DNA from: Cylicocyclus nassatus
Lineage: Eukaryota > Nematoda > Chromadorea > Rhabditida > Strongylidae
DNA: 64,000 nt
Assembly (NCBI GenBank): GCA_958299035.1
Contig: CATQJL010000001.1
Location: forward strand, 28,313,521-28,377,520
Direction: 5' to 3'
Shown: in pieces, positions 1-10,204 of the stretch
Numbering within the stretch: position 1 is the stretch's first letter
Layout: the number at the start of each line of letters is the position of its first letter
Program-made: the position numbers and the translations under genes
Notes under the pieces: generated by a model
What the model was told of the DNA's origin: nothing
The model's input: the letters and a program-made list of their open reading frames with translations, nothing else
The model's database searches: none

Positions 1-53
1 CCCTCTCGGGTCCCCTCCCCTCCCCGCGGGGATGTACGTGCATACGGGCCTAA
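1..53. repeat. Right terminus of the CCCTCCCC/GGGCCTAA foldback family
   Basis: These bases are nearly identical to 28,784-28,836, the right end of the palindromic element described there, and end at the same GGGCCTAA. The rest of this copy lies outside the window. Confidence 0.6.
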
Positions 54-480
54 GTAGGTTGCAAAACACCATTCGATAGAACTAAGCAAGCTCTACAAGA
101 TGGCTATCTTGTTTTAGCAACAGCTATGATCCACTACGAGTTTCGAGCCAAAAACTAAAAAGATCCAACTGCCCGAAAAATCGAGAAAAATCTTAACTCA
201 GTCCATAAAAATCCTACAAAAATTCTAACTTGCTCACGTAAACATAATCCACATAGGGCATCTATATAAGCCGTTGCCGTATTTTTTCTCCGTTAAAATT
301 CAAGAAAACGGAAATTTTCGTGCATTTGCCAACTGATGCTATGCCATTCCCACGTTGTATACTACAAACCTGTAGAAGTACAAACGTAAATTTTCAGCTC
401 TCTACAAGCTTTATTTCTCGAGAAATTTGAATTTTAGCTTGGACCACATATTAGGGAAAACTGTATTCGATCGGCAAAAT
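54..480. repeat. Half copy of the TCAGGTTGTCCC foldback family
   Basis: This stretch aligns along its length with the left half of the foldback element at 37,649-38,542. Shared landmarks include TCGATAGA, AGCTCTACAAG, TGCCCGAAAAATCGAG, ATATAAGCCGTT and CTGTAGAAGTAC. The terminal TIR and the second arm are missing. No coding potential is seen. Confidence 0.6.
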
Positions 481-591
481 CCAACATCTCGGGATTTTAA
501 CGCGTTAGGTTCCTTATCGCCCAACTATGAAAACAATGCAATTCCGGTTGCACAGCATGCTTTCCTTGCCGAGTAAATCGCTTTCAAACTT

Positions 592-724
592 ACGGGTTGA
601 GCCAGACTGCGCGGCGTACGCGACGTACGCAGCGTACGCCGCGTATGCTCCTATGATGAAATATACCGAGCTACGCTGCGTACGCCGCGTACGCCGCTTC
701 CCCGCGAAGTCTGGCTTAACCCTA
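592..724. repeat. GCGTACGCC-rich palindrome
   Basis: The left arm (GGTTGAGCCAGACT) pairs with the right arm (AGTCTGGCTTAACC). Between them are repeated GCGTACGCC/GCGTACGCG units on both sides of a short loop around 645-665. Overlapping open frames on both strands here are by-products of the repeat. It could be a small foldback element; no target duplication was resolved. Confidence 0.6.
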
Positions 725-879
725 CGCGTGCAGGCCAATCTTACACGCATCTGGACGAGTTGGCAATTTCCTTTTCACCATTGGAGGCTGCCCGCCGCAA
801 CGCTATAACCATTGGGTCCCGCCACGATTTAGCGTCATCGGCCCTGCTCCACTCGTCCGATAGCAAAGGGAAGGACATT

Positions 880-995
880 GAAAAACCATTTTCGTCGTTT
901 TCAAGCTTTCAAAAGTGGATTTTCGAGATCAGCATATTGAAAAACCCCAGGTAAGCGCAAATTTGACTAGGTTGAGATTTGCCGAGCCACTGCCT
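880..995. mobile_element. Right-end remnant of a TTAA-flanked AGGCAGTG MITE
   Basis: The stretch from CGTCGTTTTC through GTGGATTTTCG to CACTGCCT parallels the right ends of the better copies at 48,655-49,101 and 51,322-51,782, and it is followed by TTAA. The left half is not recognisable. Confidence 0.45.
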
Positions 996-1084
996 TTAAC
1001 AACAGTACTTTCGACATTGGACATGGAAAGGTTCGAGAGTTAGAAGCGATCGGTGAAAATTACTCAAGATTTCCAGGCAGGGTC

Positions 1085-1770
1085 AGAAAAAATCCTGGAG
1101 GTATTTTTGTTTGATAGAGGAAATTATACTCTTTATTATAGTTCATTTTCTATGAATTAGAACGAAAAAGATCGAGGGTTATTAGAAGCAAATAAAGAAA
1201 ATTACTTCAGTTTTGCGATTTTTGAGCATGCTCTAGAAAGCCTAAGAAGTCACAGAAAACGCGGGAAAGTCATGAACATACAGGCTGGTACATGACGAAA
1301 GCGCAATTCCTGCAGGCGCAAACGCGGCTTTATTAGCCGCAGAGCGCAGGGGGCGCAGGATTTACAACGGTGGGGACGCGCGCGCCACGTTCGCGCCCGC
1401 TCAACTAATACCGTTGTGCGCCTTCGTCATGCAGCAGTTTTCAGGTTTTGTGACTTTCTCTTTCTAGCTGAGTAAAAATCGATGCCGATCGAGATTTTTG
1501 AATTTCACGGAAAACGCAGTTCCGAAAGCTCGGAAATATTACGAAAACGAAAATTGCTCTTGATTAGCACGAAACTAGCTAAGCTTGAAAGAAATGGTCA
1601 CAAAACCTATGTTCATGACTTTCCCGTTTTCTGTGACATTGTTAGGCTTTTTTGAGTATGCTCAATTGCTTGTAACTCGCGATCTTTTTCGTTTTACTTC
1701 ACGAGAGAGGTACTATACTATACAAACACAATTTTCGTTATCACGTAAAATATTCCAGAATTTTTTGCGA
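1085..1770. repeat. Foldback element with a nested MITE in its loop
   Basis: The left arm at about 1,155-1,283 (GAACGAAAAAGATCG, then GAAGTCACAGAAAACG and GAAAGTCATGAACATA) is repeated in reverse complement at about 1,598-1,710. The copy at 1,290-1,433 sits between the arms. The palindrome is imperfect and shows no coding sign. Confidence 0.55.
1290..1433. mobile_element. Small GC-rich MITE, TIR ATGACGAAGGCGCA
   Basis: The ends ACATGACGAAAGCGCAA and TTGTGCGCCTTCGTCATG are inverted repeats. A second copy in the opposite orientation is at 19,009-19,151 and shares the internal AACGC-GCAGAGCGCAGG stretch. About 145 bp, no ORF. The superfamily is not assigned. Confidence 0.65.
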
Positions 1771-1932
1771 ATGCTGAAGAATGCTGTAAGCGGATGTATA
1801 CTAGACTTAATCAAGCCCTCTCTGCCTTTAGATCATTTTGCAATGCTTTAAACTTTTTACTCCAATTCCCTACGAGTCGTAATGTCCCTCACTTCATATA
1901 ATTTGTATACAATCGCAAAGTGGTCAGTAGCC

Positions 1933-2340
1933 TTATCGAGTGCTATCCTTATTTTCGATCTTTGAGCAAATTGGGGGCCTCTGAAATTATCAAGCTCATT
2001 AAAGGCAGCGGCTCGGCATATTTTCGACTTGAAGTTTGTTTGCTTACTTGGGGTAATTCGAGGCGCTGATTCCGAAGATCCACCTTGAAGAGTGCGAAAA
2101 TGGCAAAAACCACCATTTCCCAAAACCTCCAACTTTGTTTGGACGAGTGGAGCACGTCTTGCTATGGTTAGAGCTCTTATATAGTGCTTCAGGTATTTCT
2201 GGCTGTCCTTCGTCCTCCATGTCATCGTCCAAGTAGATTGTCGGAATCTCCAGGATCCTCGTAGCATTTTGACAGTAGGACTGACCCTGATTACATATGT
2301 CTTCAATGCGATAAGTGCTTCTGGTGGCATCCGCATCTCT
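1933..2340 (-). CDS. Candidate small multi-exon gene, 3' end, unknown product
   Basis: I do not recognise the product. Three minus-strand exons join in one frame. Exon A (about 2,338-2,134) begins after an AG acceptor and encodes an acidic segment including IYLDDDMEDEGQPEIPEA. Exon B (2,083-2,048) is 12 codons. Exon C (1,980-1,933) ends in TAA. The introns are 50 bp (2,133-2,084, donor GTTGGA) and 67 bp (2,047-1,981, donor GTAAGC, acceptor ATTTCAG), the size and signals expected in nematodes. The frame stays open upstream to about 2,601, so further exons may lie there; the start is not fixed. Another frame over 1,857-2,336 is also open, which weakens the case, and no poly(A) signal is evident just beyond the stop. 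It could be a decayed duplicate. Confidence 0.35.
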
Positions 2341-2754
2341 ATGTAAACGGTACGATTGAAAAAAATTAAAGCAAAATAAATTATAGCAAAAGTAACAATG
2401 ACTCTTTATGGATTCCGCCATCTGTTTGGAGAATTTATCCCTTGTTGAAAAAAAATTGCAACTTATGCACTGACCAGAGTTCTTTATTATTTCTCTTGTT
2501 ATTTCAGCATATAGTTGAGTAACTCCATTGAGATATATACACAAAGGCTTTGCACGTGAATTTTTCTCCAGGCTTTTTCGTCGTGTCCTAGAAGTGAACA
2601 ATAGGCGGCAAATTCTCGACTATTTTTCAGCGAACTTGCAAATAAGTTTTTGATATTTAGTATTGTTTATAAATCAAGATGTTTCTTGGTTCAATTTCAA
2701 TAATGCCTATAGTTTTAAATTTTTGCTTTAAAATGGTAATGTTTTGATTTTTGA

Positions 2755-2875
2755 GCCCAAATTGGCTACCCTCATACCCCCCCCCCCTTCACTTTATAGG
2801 GGCGGGACCCTACGACCCCCTTCACCCTGGAGAGGCCGTGTTCTCCCTTTGCAGTATGGTTCGGACTGTGAGTTG
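2755..2875 (-). repeat. Terminus of the paired-GTGAAGG repeat family
   Basis: Read on the minus strand, two GTGAAGGGGGT-like boxes about 33 bp apart lie next to a TTCAGACC-like end (here CGGACTG). The layout matches the ends of the 9.6-13.3 kb element. It appears as an isolated end. Confidence 0.5.
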
Positions 2876-3044
2876 TGCCGATGGACAGTTTTTTAGAATG
2901 ACACGTGACGGTGACGCCGCGCAATGGTGTGCGGCACAATAATTTCATTCTGAAGTGGCTAGTTATTCTAATCTGTGTTCTTTTATCAGTTGAGGCCCAG
3001 AAGTTCTTCATGTTGGCCGCGCACCCGCTTTTTGGCAAACTCCG

Positions 3045-3278
3045 CCCGCTCCATTCATTCTAATAGAATTTCTTGTGCTCAACGTCATAAAAGAGATAGC
3101 GGATAACCGCGCAAGCGAATTTAACCGCAGATCCGCTGCCAGGCAAGTCCCACCCTCTCAATTGCGAGCTCCACTCTATTCAGGAATTTGCACGAATTCT
3201 TTCGTCAAACAGATTGCAGCATTTTTTCCGGGTGGGAGGAACCTTGCCACAAGTGGGCAGGCAGTCCGCCCACTTATA
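3045..3278. other. Short GC-rich spacer, unassigned
   Basis: The spacer contains GTGGGCAGGCAGTCCGCCC just before the mariner end, perhaps the end of another TIR element. No partner end or convincing exon was found. Confidence 0.3.
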
Positions 3279-4719
3279 TTAGGTTGGTGCAAAAATAATG
3301 AGCGTTTTTCAATTTTTCACTTTAACTTGCTATAACTTTCTACAAAATCTACATTTTGAATTGTGATAAAGGCTATCAGATGCAGCGAACCTTTCACAGT
3401 ACAGCGCATATTAACCTATACTCATCTTATATATAAAGCTGAATGTCTGTTTGTCTGTCTGTCTGTATGTCTGTCTGTATGTCTGTCTGTATGTATGTGT
3501 GTACGTATGTTCCGAATACAAATTTTTATTTCTGAACCGATCGGGACCAAACTTGGCACACATATACTTCAGGGCAGGGAGCGTGTCATAGGCTACTTTT
3601 CGTTATCGATCGATATCGATTTTATTGATTTTTTGCAAAATTCGAGCTAGAGGGCTGGGATTTGGCAGAGGGGGGTAATCGAGCATGCTGATCACCCCGA
3701 AGGGGTGATCAGCATGCTCGATTACCCCCCTGTGCAAAATCCTAGCCCCCTAGCTCAAATTTTGCAAAAAATCGGTAAAATCGACATCGATCGATAACGA
3801 AAAGTGGGCTGTGACACGCTCCCTGCCCCGAAGTGTATGTGTGCAAAGTTCGGTCCCAATCGGTTCAGAGATAAAAATTTCTATTCGGAACATACGTACA
3901 CGGGTCTAGCTGGCAGGCCCGGCGGAGCCGGGCAAGCCAGCTAGTACCTCATATGGGCAGAAAAATATGGATTGAAAAACAAAAAAAAAAATTTTTTTTT
4001 GAAGTCTTGCTTTTGATGAGAACACAACTCCTTTCATACTTTGTTGTTCCATTTACAAGCAGCCTATCTTGTAGCCACAAGCCAGTAGTACAAACATACA
4101 TGGAAACGGTTTGGAGAAAAAAGATTAGCGAAGAGGGAGAAATCGAAATTCAAAAATATCAACTTTTTTAGCATTTTTTCAGTAAACCTCAAAACGTCGA
4201 AGTATAGAATTTTCTAATTTTCTGCGTACTGAACATCTGGATGTTTTTGCAAAAACTGCTAATAGGACTCCTACCCTCGCGCTTACAGAAATGAACAAAG
4301 TTTGAGCGACTGCATTCTACAAAAGAAAGTTATGGGCTCTAAAATGACCATAACCATTACCCATGTTAAGCCGCCGATATCTCACTTCAGATAGCTTCAA
4401 AAAATGTGGTTAATTATGCATAATGTAGACAATTTCCATCACATATAGCGGCTGAATTTTCACTAAACTAACTTCATTCGCGCTCAAATTCTAGCCAGAA
4501 AAATGAATGCAACGAAAATCTGGTTTTGAGTGCGATTATTTGAAGCTCTACAAATTCTTAACAGATTGGGCTAAAAGTCCATTTCGAACATCTTAGATAG
4601 AGCATGAAAAGAGCTTCCTAACATTATGCGGAAACCGTTACAAAGAAAAAAGCTTGATGGAGAAAGGTTGTTCTGAAAAAAGTCCTAGAAAAACGCTCAT
4701 TATTTTTGCACCAACCTAA
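3279..4719. mobile_element. Non-autonomous mariner-type element, split by a Helitron
   Basis: The ends TTAGGTTGGTGCAAAAATAA and its inverse TTATTTTTGCACCAACCTAA are flanked by TA on both sides (3,277-3,278 and 4,720-4,721), the Tc1/mariner target duplication. Without the 520-bp Helitron at 3,425-3,944 the element is about 921 bp and has no transposase frame. A diverged copy lacking the Helitron is at 41,600-42,080. Confidence 0.85.
3425..3944 (+). mobile_element. Non-autonomous Helitron, copy 1
   Basis: The 5' end is A|TCTTATATATAAAGCTGAA, followed by a GTCTGTCTGTATG tract. The 3' end has a GC hairpin (GCCCGGCGGAGCCGGGC) a few bases before CTAG|T. TC start, hairpin, CTRR end and insertion between A and T with no duplication are the Helitron signature. 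The interior (about 3,505-3,900) is one long inverted repeat, with a near-perfect palindrome at 3,669-3,729 built on AATCGAGCATGCTGATCA. No Rep/helicase ORF is present. Sister copies: 13,332-14,139 and 24,960-25,810. Confidence 0.88.
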
Positions 4720-4721
4720 TA

Positions 4722-5008
4722 TTTCCATTTTCATGCATTGGTGCACGCGTATATACATGCAGACGTGCATAGTCCACGGAAAAGTCTTGTCCACAGCGAC
4801 AGACATTGAAATTGGCTTGTCGTCCGCGTAAGGTTTTTTTCAAGAAACTATCAGCTACTTTTTTTCTCTGACGTATAGCTAAAAAGTAGTCTACGTACGG
4901 TCTTCTTTTTTCCTTGAGTCATAATCAAAATCGTATTCCGTATTCGATGAGAAGCATTGATCACAACTAGGATAATGCTTATTTTCAACTATATGTCGAA
5001 GATTGCTA
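4722..5008. other. Unassigned spacer between two mariner elements
   Basis: AT-rich sequence of about 290 bp with no convincing exon or repeat end. Confidence 0.3.
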
Positions 5009-6258
5009 TTAGGTCATTAAGAAAGTTTTTTCGTTTTCGCGCCTTTGAATTTAAACGATTTTTTCCAGATTCGACGTTTCTCCATCGAATAAATTTCATT
5101 GCGTTCAGCAAATTTCTGGCTACACTCCTGTAGTGCTGCTATTGTACTTTTTTCTTTCGAAATAATCTCAGAGGAATCAATAAAGTCCCAAAAGGCGTTT
5201 TTGACTAACTATTTATTGGTTCCTACTATTTTTTAACAGGCACCGAGGAATTAGAAAATTTGGTGATTGCTAAAGGACGGTCCAAAGAGTTCGAAAAATA
5301 AACAGGAATCTCGGTGCGCAGTCAACCCCATTTGTGAAAGCCACCTTTGTTAAATGTGGTTTGGCGGCGTCATGGACGAGGAGAATCTCGCAAGGTTATG
5401 CATGAAAGTCTGCTCAGTTTTAAAATTTTGACGAACGGTCTATAGAACGATATCACCCTACGCTGCTCTTACAGTAGAATCGCATCTTAGCAAGTTTATA
5501 GCGTGACATTAATTTGAATACATCAACCATTGGAATGACTGATTGTTCTGGCCATGCTTTCAATGCTTATTCAAAATGATTTACCAAAATATCGCTTCTT
5601 GTAGCAGTACTAGGCCAATTTTTTGCTGTAATTAATAACCCAGGCCAAAAAAGGACTGCTCCATCAATTTATGATCAAGGAAAGCAAGAGTCAACGCGCC
5701 CTCAATCTGCGAGTGCGGCATTTTGTGGAGTGTATGTCACTGATATTTTTCGGTATTGCAGCTTTAGCGAAGGTGGCTTCCAATGGGGTATATGACACTT
5801 CAAGGCCTGCTGTTAATTTTACGCAGCTATATACGCGATTTGCTCTAAAGGCCCTTTGAAATGCTCATTTATATGGTAGGAACACCTTCCAGAACATTGC
5901 AAAACATTAGCTTTCACTTCTCTAGATCTGAACTTTTTGAAGTAAACTTGAACTTAGCTCAAGAAAGACGTGCCCTCGGCAAATGCACTGCGCCAATGAT
6001 GTTTTCCTCAACTGTCTTATACAAGTTCAAGCTTGGAGAATGCAATTATCCGAAAATCGCGTTTTCATTTGTCGAATTCAGAACCGCGTAAATTGTCCTA
6101 CGAAGCGCTTTCTGCAACTTCGGTGGGATCATCAGAAACTAGAAATCTTCCTCTACAGATACATATATAACAACCCCTATCAGCCCTTTGGCGCTCTCTT
6201 AAAATGTGGCACTAACATCAGTGCGCAAAAAGCGAAAAAAACTTCCCGAATGACCTAA
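5009..6258 (-). mobile_element. Full-length-sized mariner with decayed transposase
   Basis: The TIRs TTAGGTCATTAAGAAAGTTT and (right end) AACTTCCCGAATGACCTAA are flanked by TA on both sides. The length of 1,250 bp is close to that of autonomous mariners. On the minus strand, HDAAKPHL at about 5,374-5,351 resembles the HDNARPH stretch around the second catalytic Asp of mariner transposases, and AWPEQS lies upstream. Many stops and frame changes break the rest, so it cannot be active. The TIR and TA signature is solid; the transposase reading is weaker. Its right end lies only about 40 bp before the first modelled exon of the gene at 6,301. Confidence 0.75.
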
Positions 6259-6300
6259 TAGATTATGAGGATATGTATTTTCAGCGATGCCATATCCAGA

Positions 6301-7320
6301 ATGGGACCTATTCGAGATGTATCACCTCCGGTCAGTTTTCAATTGTTATTGAACCCTGCTTTAGAAATCAATTTCAGATCATTGGTACATCAGGTTACGT
6401 GGAATATCAAGGATCTGGTTATGATGAAGGCGAAATGGTTAGTGTGAAAACAGGCGTTTAGAATGTCTTGTCAATTTGTTATCTCATGCCAATGGAAGTC
6501 TAGATTGTGGGCGATGAAGACAATGAAGGAACAATTACCTACTTTCTTGAAGATGAGCAAAATCCTGGGAGTTTACTGGAAATGGTGCACTCAGAACGAG
6601 TTCGTAAGTGATTGAATGCTGCAATAAATTCTGCATGCAATTTCTCCAATTACAATGTTCTCATGTACCGTACGATAAGGAAGTGATACGTTTCTTTTTC
6701 TCTTCAGATGCAGACACTGATCCTCCATCAACATCGAAGGTAACACCTTTACTCATGGAACCTCAACCAACTGGAAATGTTAGCTTCGATGAGACAATGA
6801 ATGACATCAGAATAAGAATAACTGCAAGTTCTTTCTTTCATTTAACAGACATCCAGCTCCATATATAAGAGCACCGATTGATACATCGGTCGAATTACAG
6901 TATGGACAACGTGAAATCTTCAGCCGTTTTTTTAAGATTCTGCAAGAGCAGAAAAGGCAGACGCGTAATGTAGAGAAGGTAAACATGCTGGTCTCTCAAA
7001 TACGTGATCTGCAAGGGCAACTTGTCCGTGGCGTTCCACAGACAAATGGGTTCATACGAACGACAGAGGCCGAATTCGATGGCGAGGAAGACGGTGAAGA
7101 TATAGGATATGAGCGTAAGTCGCTACAGTGGCTGCTCATGTCGATAATGATCTATTTAGATATCGAGGGTGATGATGCGATCTGTTTTGAGGTTGAGGTG
7201 GAAAGCACTGAAAGTCCTGATAAATCGCGAGAACCAGTGTCTGCCGAGCATTATGAAAATACCACTTTCGATACTGAACCTTATGAGGAAGTTGTTACCG
7301 CGGGTTATGAGTATTGCTAA
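6301..7320 (+). CDS. Six-exon gene, acidic coiled-coil protein, unknown function
   Basis: This is the best gene in the window; I do not recognise the family. The exons 6,301-6,330, 6,378-6,437, 6,504-6,603, 6,708-6,739, 6,901-7,114 and 7,160-7,320 keep one frame through all junctions and give 198 codons plus TAA. Introns are 47, 66, 104, 161 and 45 bp, with donors such as GTAAGTG and acceptors such as TTTCAG. The protein is rich in Asp/Glu (GYDEGEM, IVGDEDNEG, EFDGEEDGEDIGYE). A probable amphipathic coiled coil lies about mid-protein (REIFSRFFKILQEQKRQ). There is no signal peptide or membrane segment. The start is uncertain: an acceptor at 6,284 and an open frame back to 6,265 suggest lost or upstream 5' exons, possibly cut off by the adjacent mariner. 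The fourth intron also looks partly coding (HPAPYIRAPIDTSVELQ in frame before 6,901), so its edge may differ. A copy of exon 2-intron-exon 3 lies at 14,180-14,271. Confidence 0.6.
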
Positions 7321-8984
7321 CATCATAATAATGAGCTCTTGTTGTCACACCATTGGGGCTGTGGGACAGAATCGCTATTGAAATTCCAAAGATTGTATAT
7401 ATTCGCTTGATATAAATAGTTCAAGTTTAAGTGTTGTTCTATTCGAAATGGGTCAAGTAGTGCGCTTAACAAAATTCGGACCGCACTTTCGCGCAGCGGA
7501 GAAGTTTATGCTTTTAGCTTTCTTTCAACAGAAACCCCGACTTGTAATTCTTCCGGAATGTGTTAATAACAAGTTCAGGTCTGATCGTCTTCGAATTTAT
7601 AGCGCACCCCTGGAACCGTTCCCACAAGTGCCATGAACAGGCTACCTTTCAATCGTTTCAACACGTTAACTCCTGCGGCAATTTCATTCTATCTTCTGCA
7701 ACGCTGAAAAGTGGTCGGCATTTGCCACCGTTGTACTTCATTCCTACAGTAGACGGCTTCTAATTAGTACCGTACACTTCTCTTGTTACAGAACGGAAAT
7801 CCCAGAATACAGGTTTTACCATTCTTGATTCCCTTGTGAAAGAATTATGGTCCCCGTTCAAACAAAAAGTCTCAATCTAAACAATCTGCAGTCATCTGCT
7901 CATCAAATAACGCTGCAAAGAATGTGACTGGCGTTGGCTCACAAGTTTGTCTACAGCACAACTCATTCTGTGCGTTAAAGAGGAAAGCAAGGATCCACCT
8001 GTCGATCGTCTTCTAGACCTCCTCTCTATGAGATTTCACGTTGAAGTTGCTGAGCACGTGAAGGCTGGAAAACAATCGCGGACTGTAAGCGGTATTCCGG
8101 AGTTAGGGTCGCACGCGTTGGTTTGGAGCATTTTTGGAAATGAAGTCCCCTATGAATGTGAAAATTCACGAAGTCCCTTTTGACGTGAAAGTCAGTAGGG
8201 AAATCCTTGTTGAATCAACATAACAAAACATAACCATAAAAAACGAAAAAAAAGGACTTTTTGGGTACCTAATCTAACAAAAAGGCAAAATAAACATCCT
8301 GAGTCGATTCAATTCTTGAGTATGCTACCATTTTAATGTTCAGTACGTTGTGAACCTCGTAGGCCACCAAATTTGTGACCTCAACGATCTGGCGATGCAT
8401 TTTTGCGCCACATAGTTCAAAGGACACCGCATGTGATTGGTGCGCGATATGTATCATTGCTTTGGCTTACACTATTTTTGGCTCAAAAAAAGAGAAGCAG
8501 TGGTTTGATTCGCTCTCTTCGCTATATGATAGATTTTGGAGCGTTCTCTTCGTCCAAATCAAAAGATCCAGAACTTATGTGAACTCTCCGATATTTATGC
8601 TCCGAACCAACCCAGTTGGTTTGGTGTTGGTCTAGAAAGCAACAAATTCGACGGTTATTAGGGCGCATAAGTTTTTAGTTTGGAGTAATATTGTATACAT
8701 ACATAGCCCAAATTCGATGTTATGTGATTGTGCGCTGTAAACAAGCCATCTGTTTGTTTTGGTCTTACGTTTGAATTCCGCGCGCTTGCCAAAGAACACG
8801 TTCAACTCGTATAATAACCTAGCATGTTTGTCGATTTTTTTGTGGTGCTTCGCCCAAGACCTTATGAAAACGATATCCCGCTTCTCACCTCAAAAACGAA
8901 GTCCAGCTTGAGTCCGAACCATCTGTGCCAGGCCCTGTCCGGAGTTACCTAAAGATTACCGCGTGTCTGAGAACACAAGAGCCT
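7321..8984. other. Downstream region, unassigned
   Basis: A TATAAAT near 7,410 could act as a variant poly(A) signal for the preceding gene. Beyond it, open frames of 60-80 codons (for example 7,947-8,183) show no recognisable domain or paired splice signals. I call nothing here. Confidence 0.3.
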
Positions 8985-9345
8985 CAAAGACAAAGTAGAA
9001 AAGGTTTTGGACATCGTCGACGTGGATTGTTGCGCGAATGACGTATATCGTATCGGCAAGCTAAATGCCGAACGGCCGAGATTGGTTAAGGTTATACTGC
9101 CTCGACTTTACTGGCAAAGAGCCTTAGCCAATGCCCCCTTTTTTCGCTCGTCTAACTTCTCATATATTTTTTATCTGCAGAAGCATGACCACCGAAGAAA
9201 GCAAGGCCGAATACGAATTCAGGCAACAAGTGAGAGAAAGCACTGCTGGGAAACCTGAGAGAGATTGGGTTATCTACCTCGGCCAGCTTAGGCATATGTC
9301 GGAGCGCAGCAGACGTTCGGGAAACCACTGTTTATGCATGGTTTT
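8985..9345 (+). pseudogene. Non-LTR retrotransposon ORF1 fragment, frameshifted
   Basis: The first frame (about 8,985-9,165) reads KVLDIVDVD, VYRIGK, then RPRLVKVILP and a WQRALANA segment. A frame change near 9,160-9,170 leads to RSMTTEE, EYEFRQQ and RDWVIYLGQLRHMSE. This order (VYRxGK, RPRLVKV, RRSMTxEER, WVxYxGxL) is that of the RNA-binding ORF1-like proteins of nematode non-LTR elements as I remember them. It is truncated on both sides and no endonuclease or RT follows, so it is a dead fragment. The family assignment rests on motif memory, not a search. Confidence 0.6.
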
Positions 9346-9630
9346 TTATCCTCGCTCAAATGTTTCCTATTTAATGCTTGAAGTACCACTAGTAATATAC
9401 ACCACTAACATTTTTTTTGGCTGATGAGCCTGATCTTTCTTTTCGACCGAAACTTGGATAAAACCGAAAATAACTGATTGGAAATTTGCCATACTCTGTA
9501 TACCGCAATCACAGAGAAACCCAAAAAGAAGTTAATGTCTGCTGTTTCATCAAGAGCAGCATCTTTGTAAAACATGTAAACATGCTCTCAACATTGTAAT
9601 TCGACTTACTTTCACTCGATTTGTTTTCAT
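9346..9630. other. Unassigned AT-rich spacer
   Basis: This lies between the ORF1 relic and the next TIR element. No supported feature was seen. Confidence 0.3.
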
Positions 9631-9631
9631 T

Positions 9632-9730
9632 AGGCTGCGTTCAGACTGATTTCGAACGGGAACAGTTCCAGCACGCTTAAAATAAAGCGCTGTGTTGAAA
9701 CTGTTTCCGGATTTCAAAATCAGTCTGAAC
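9632..9730. mobile_element. 100-bp MITE, TIR GTTCAGACTGATTT
   Basis: TTCAGACTGATTT on the left is answered by AAATCAGTCTGAAC on the right. The interior folds further (GGAACAGTTCCAGCACGC against GCGCTGTGTTGAAACTG). A related fragment with CAGCACAGTTCC and GTGCTGGAACTGTTCC is near 45,250-45,320. Confidence 0.5.
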
Positions 9731-10204
9731 CATAGGTGCGATAGAGGGAGCCGGGATCTCCCCAGGTGAAGGGGGTCTCGGCTGTTCCCGACCATCCAGG
9801 GTGAAGGGGGTATGTGAGTCTAGGGGGGGGGAGGAGGAGAGAAAAGGTAAGAAAGTGTGGTATGAAAAGCTCTAATTTGTACCTTATTTAGGCACAAATT
9901 GAAAAAAAAATTTAAAAATTTTCAAAAGAAATTCAAAAATTTTTAAAAAATTTATTATGAAGATCTGTGCTCCTGTTTCACTGCATCAACAAAAAAAGCA
10001 ATAAGGTTTATCCCAAAAGATGTACAAGTTAGGAACAACTTCATTTCCTGCGCATCATCATCAACAATATCACTATCGCTAACGTCAGAGACAACAAATT
10101 TGGTGCCTGAAAAATCTTCTTCTTCCTCCAAAAGGTCATTGGAGTGGAAGTAGAATTGAGTGCAAAGCGTTCTTAGTCAAAAATGGACTTGAAACTTTCT
10201 TCTT

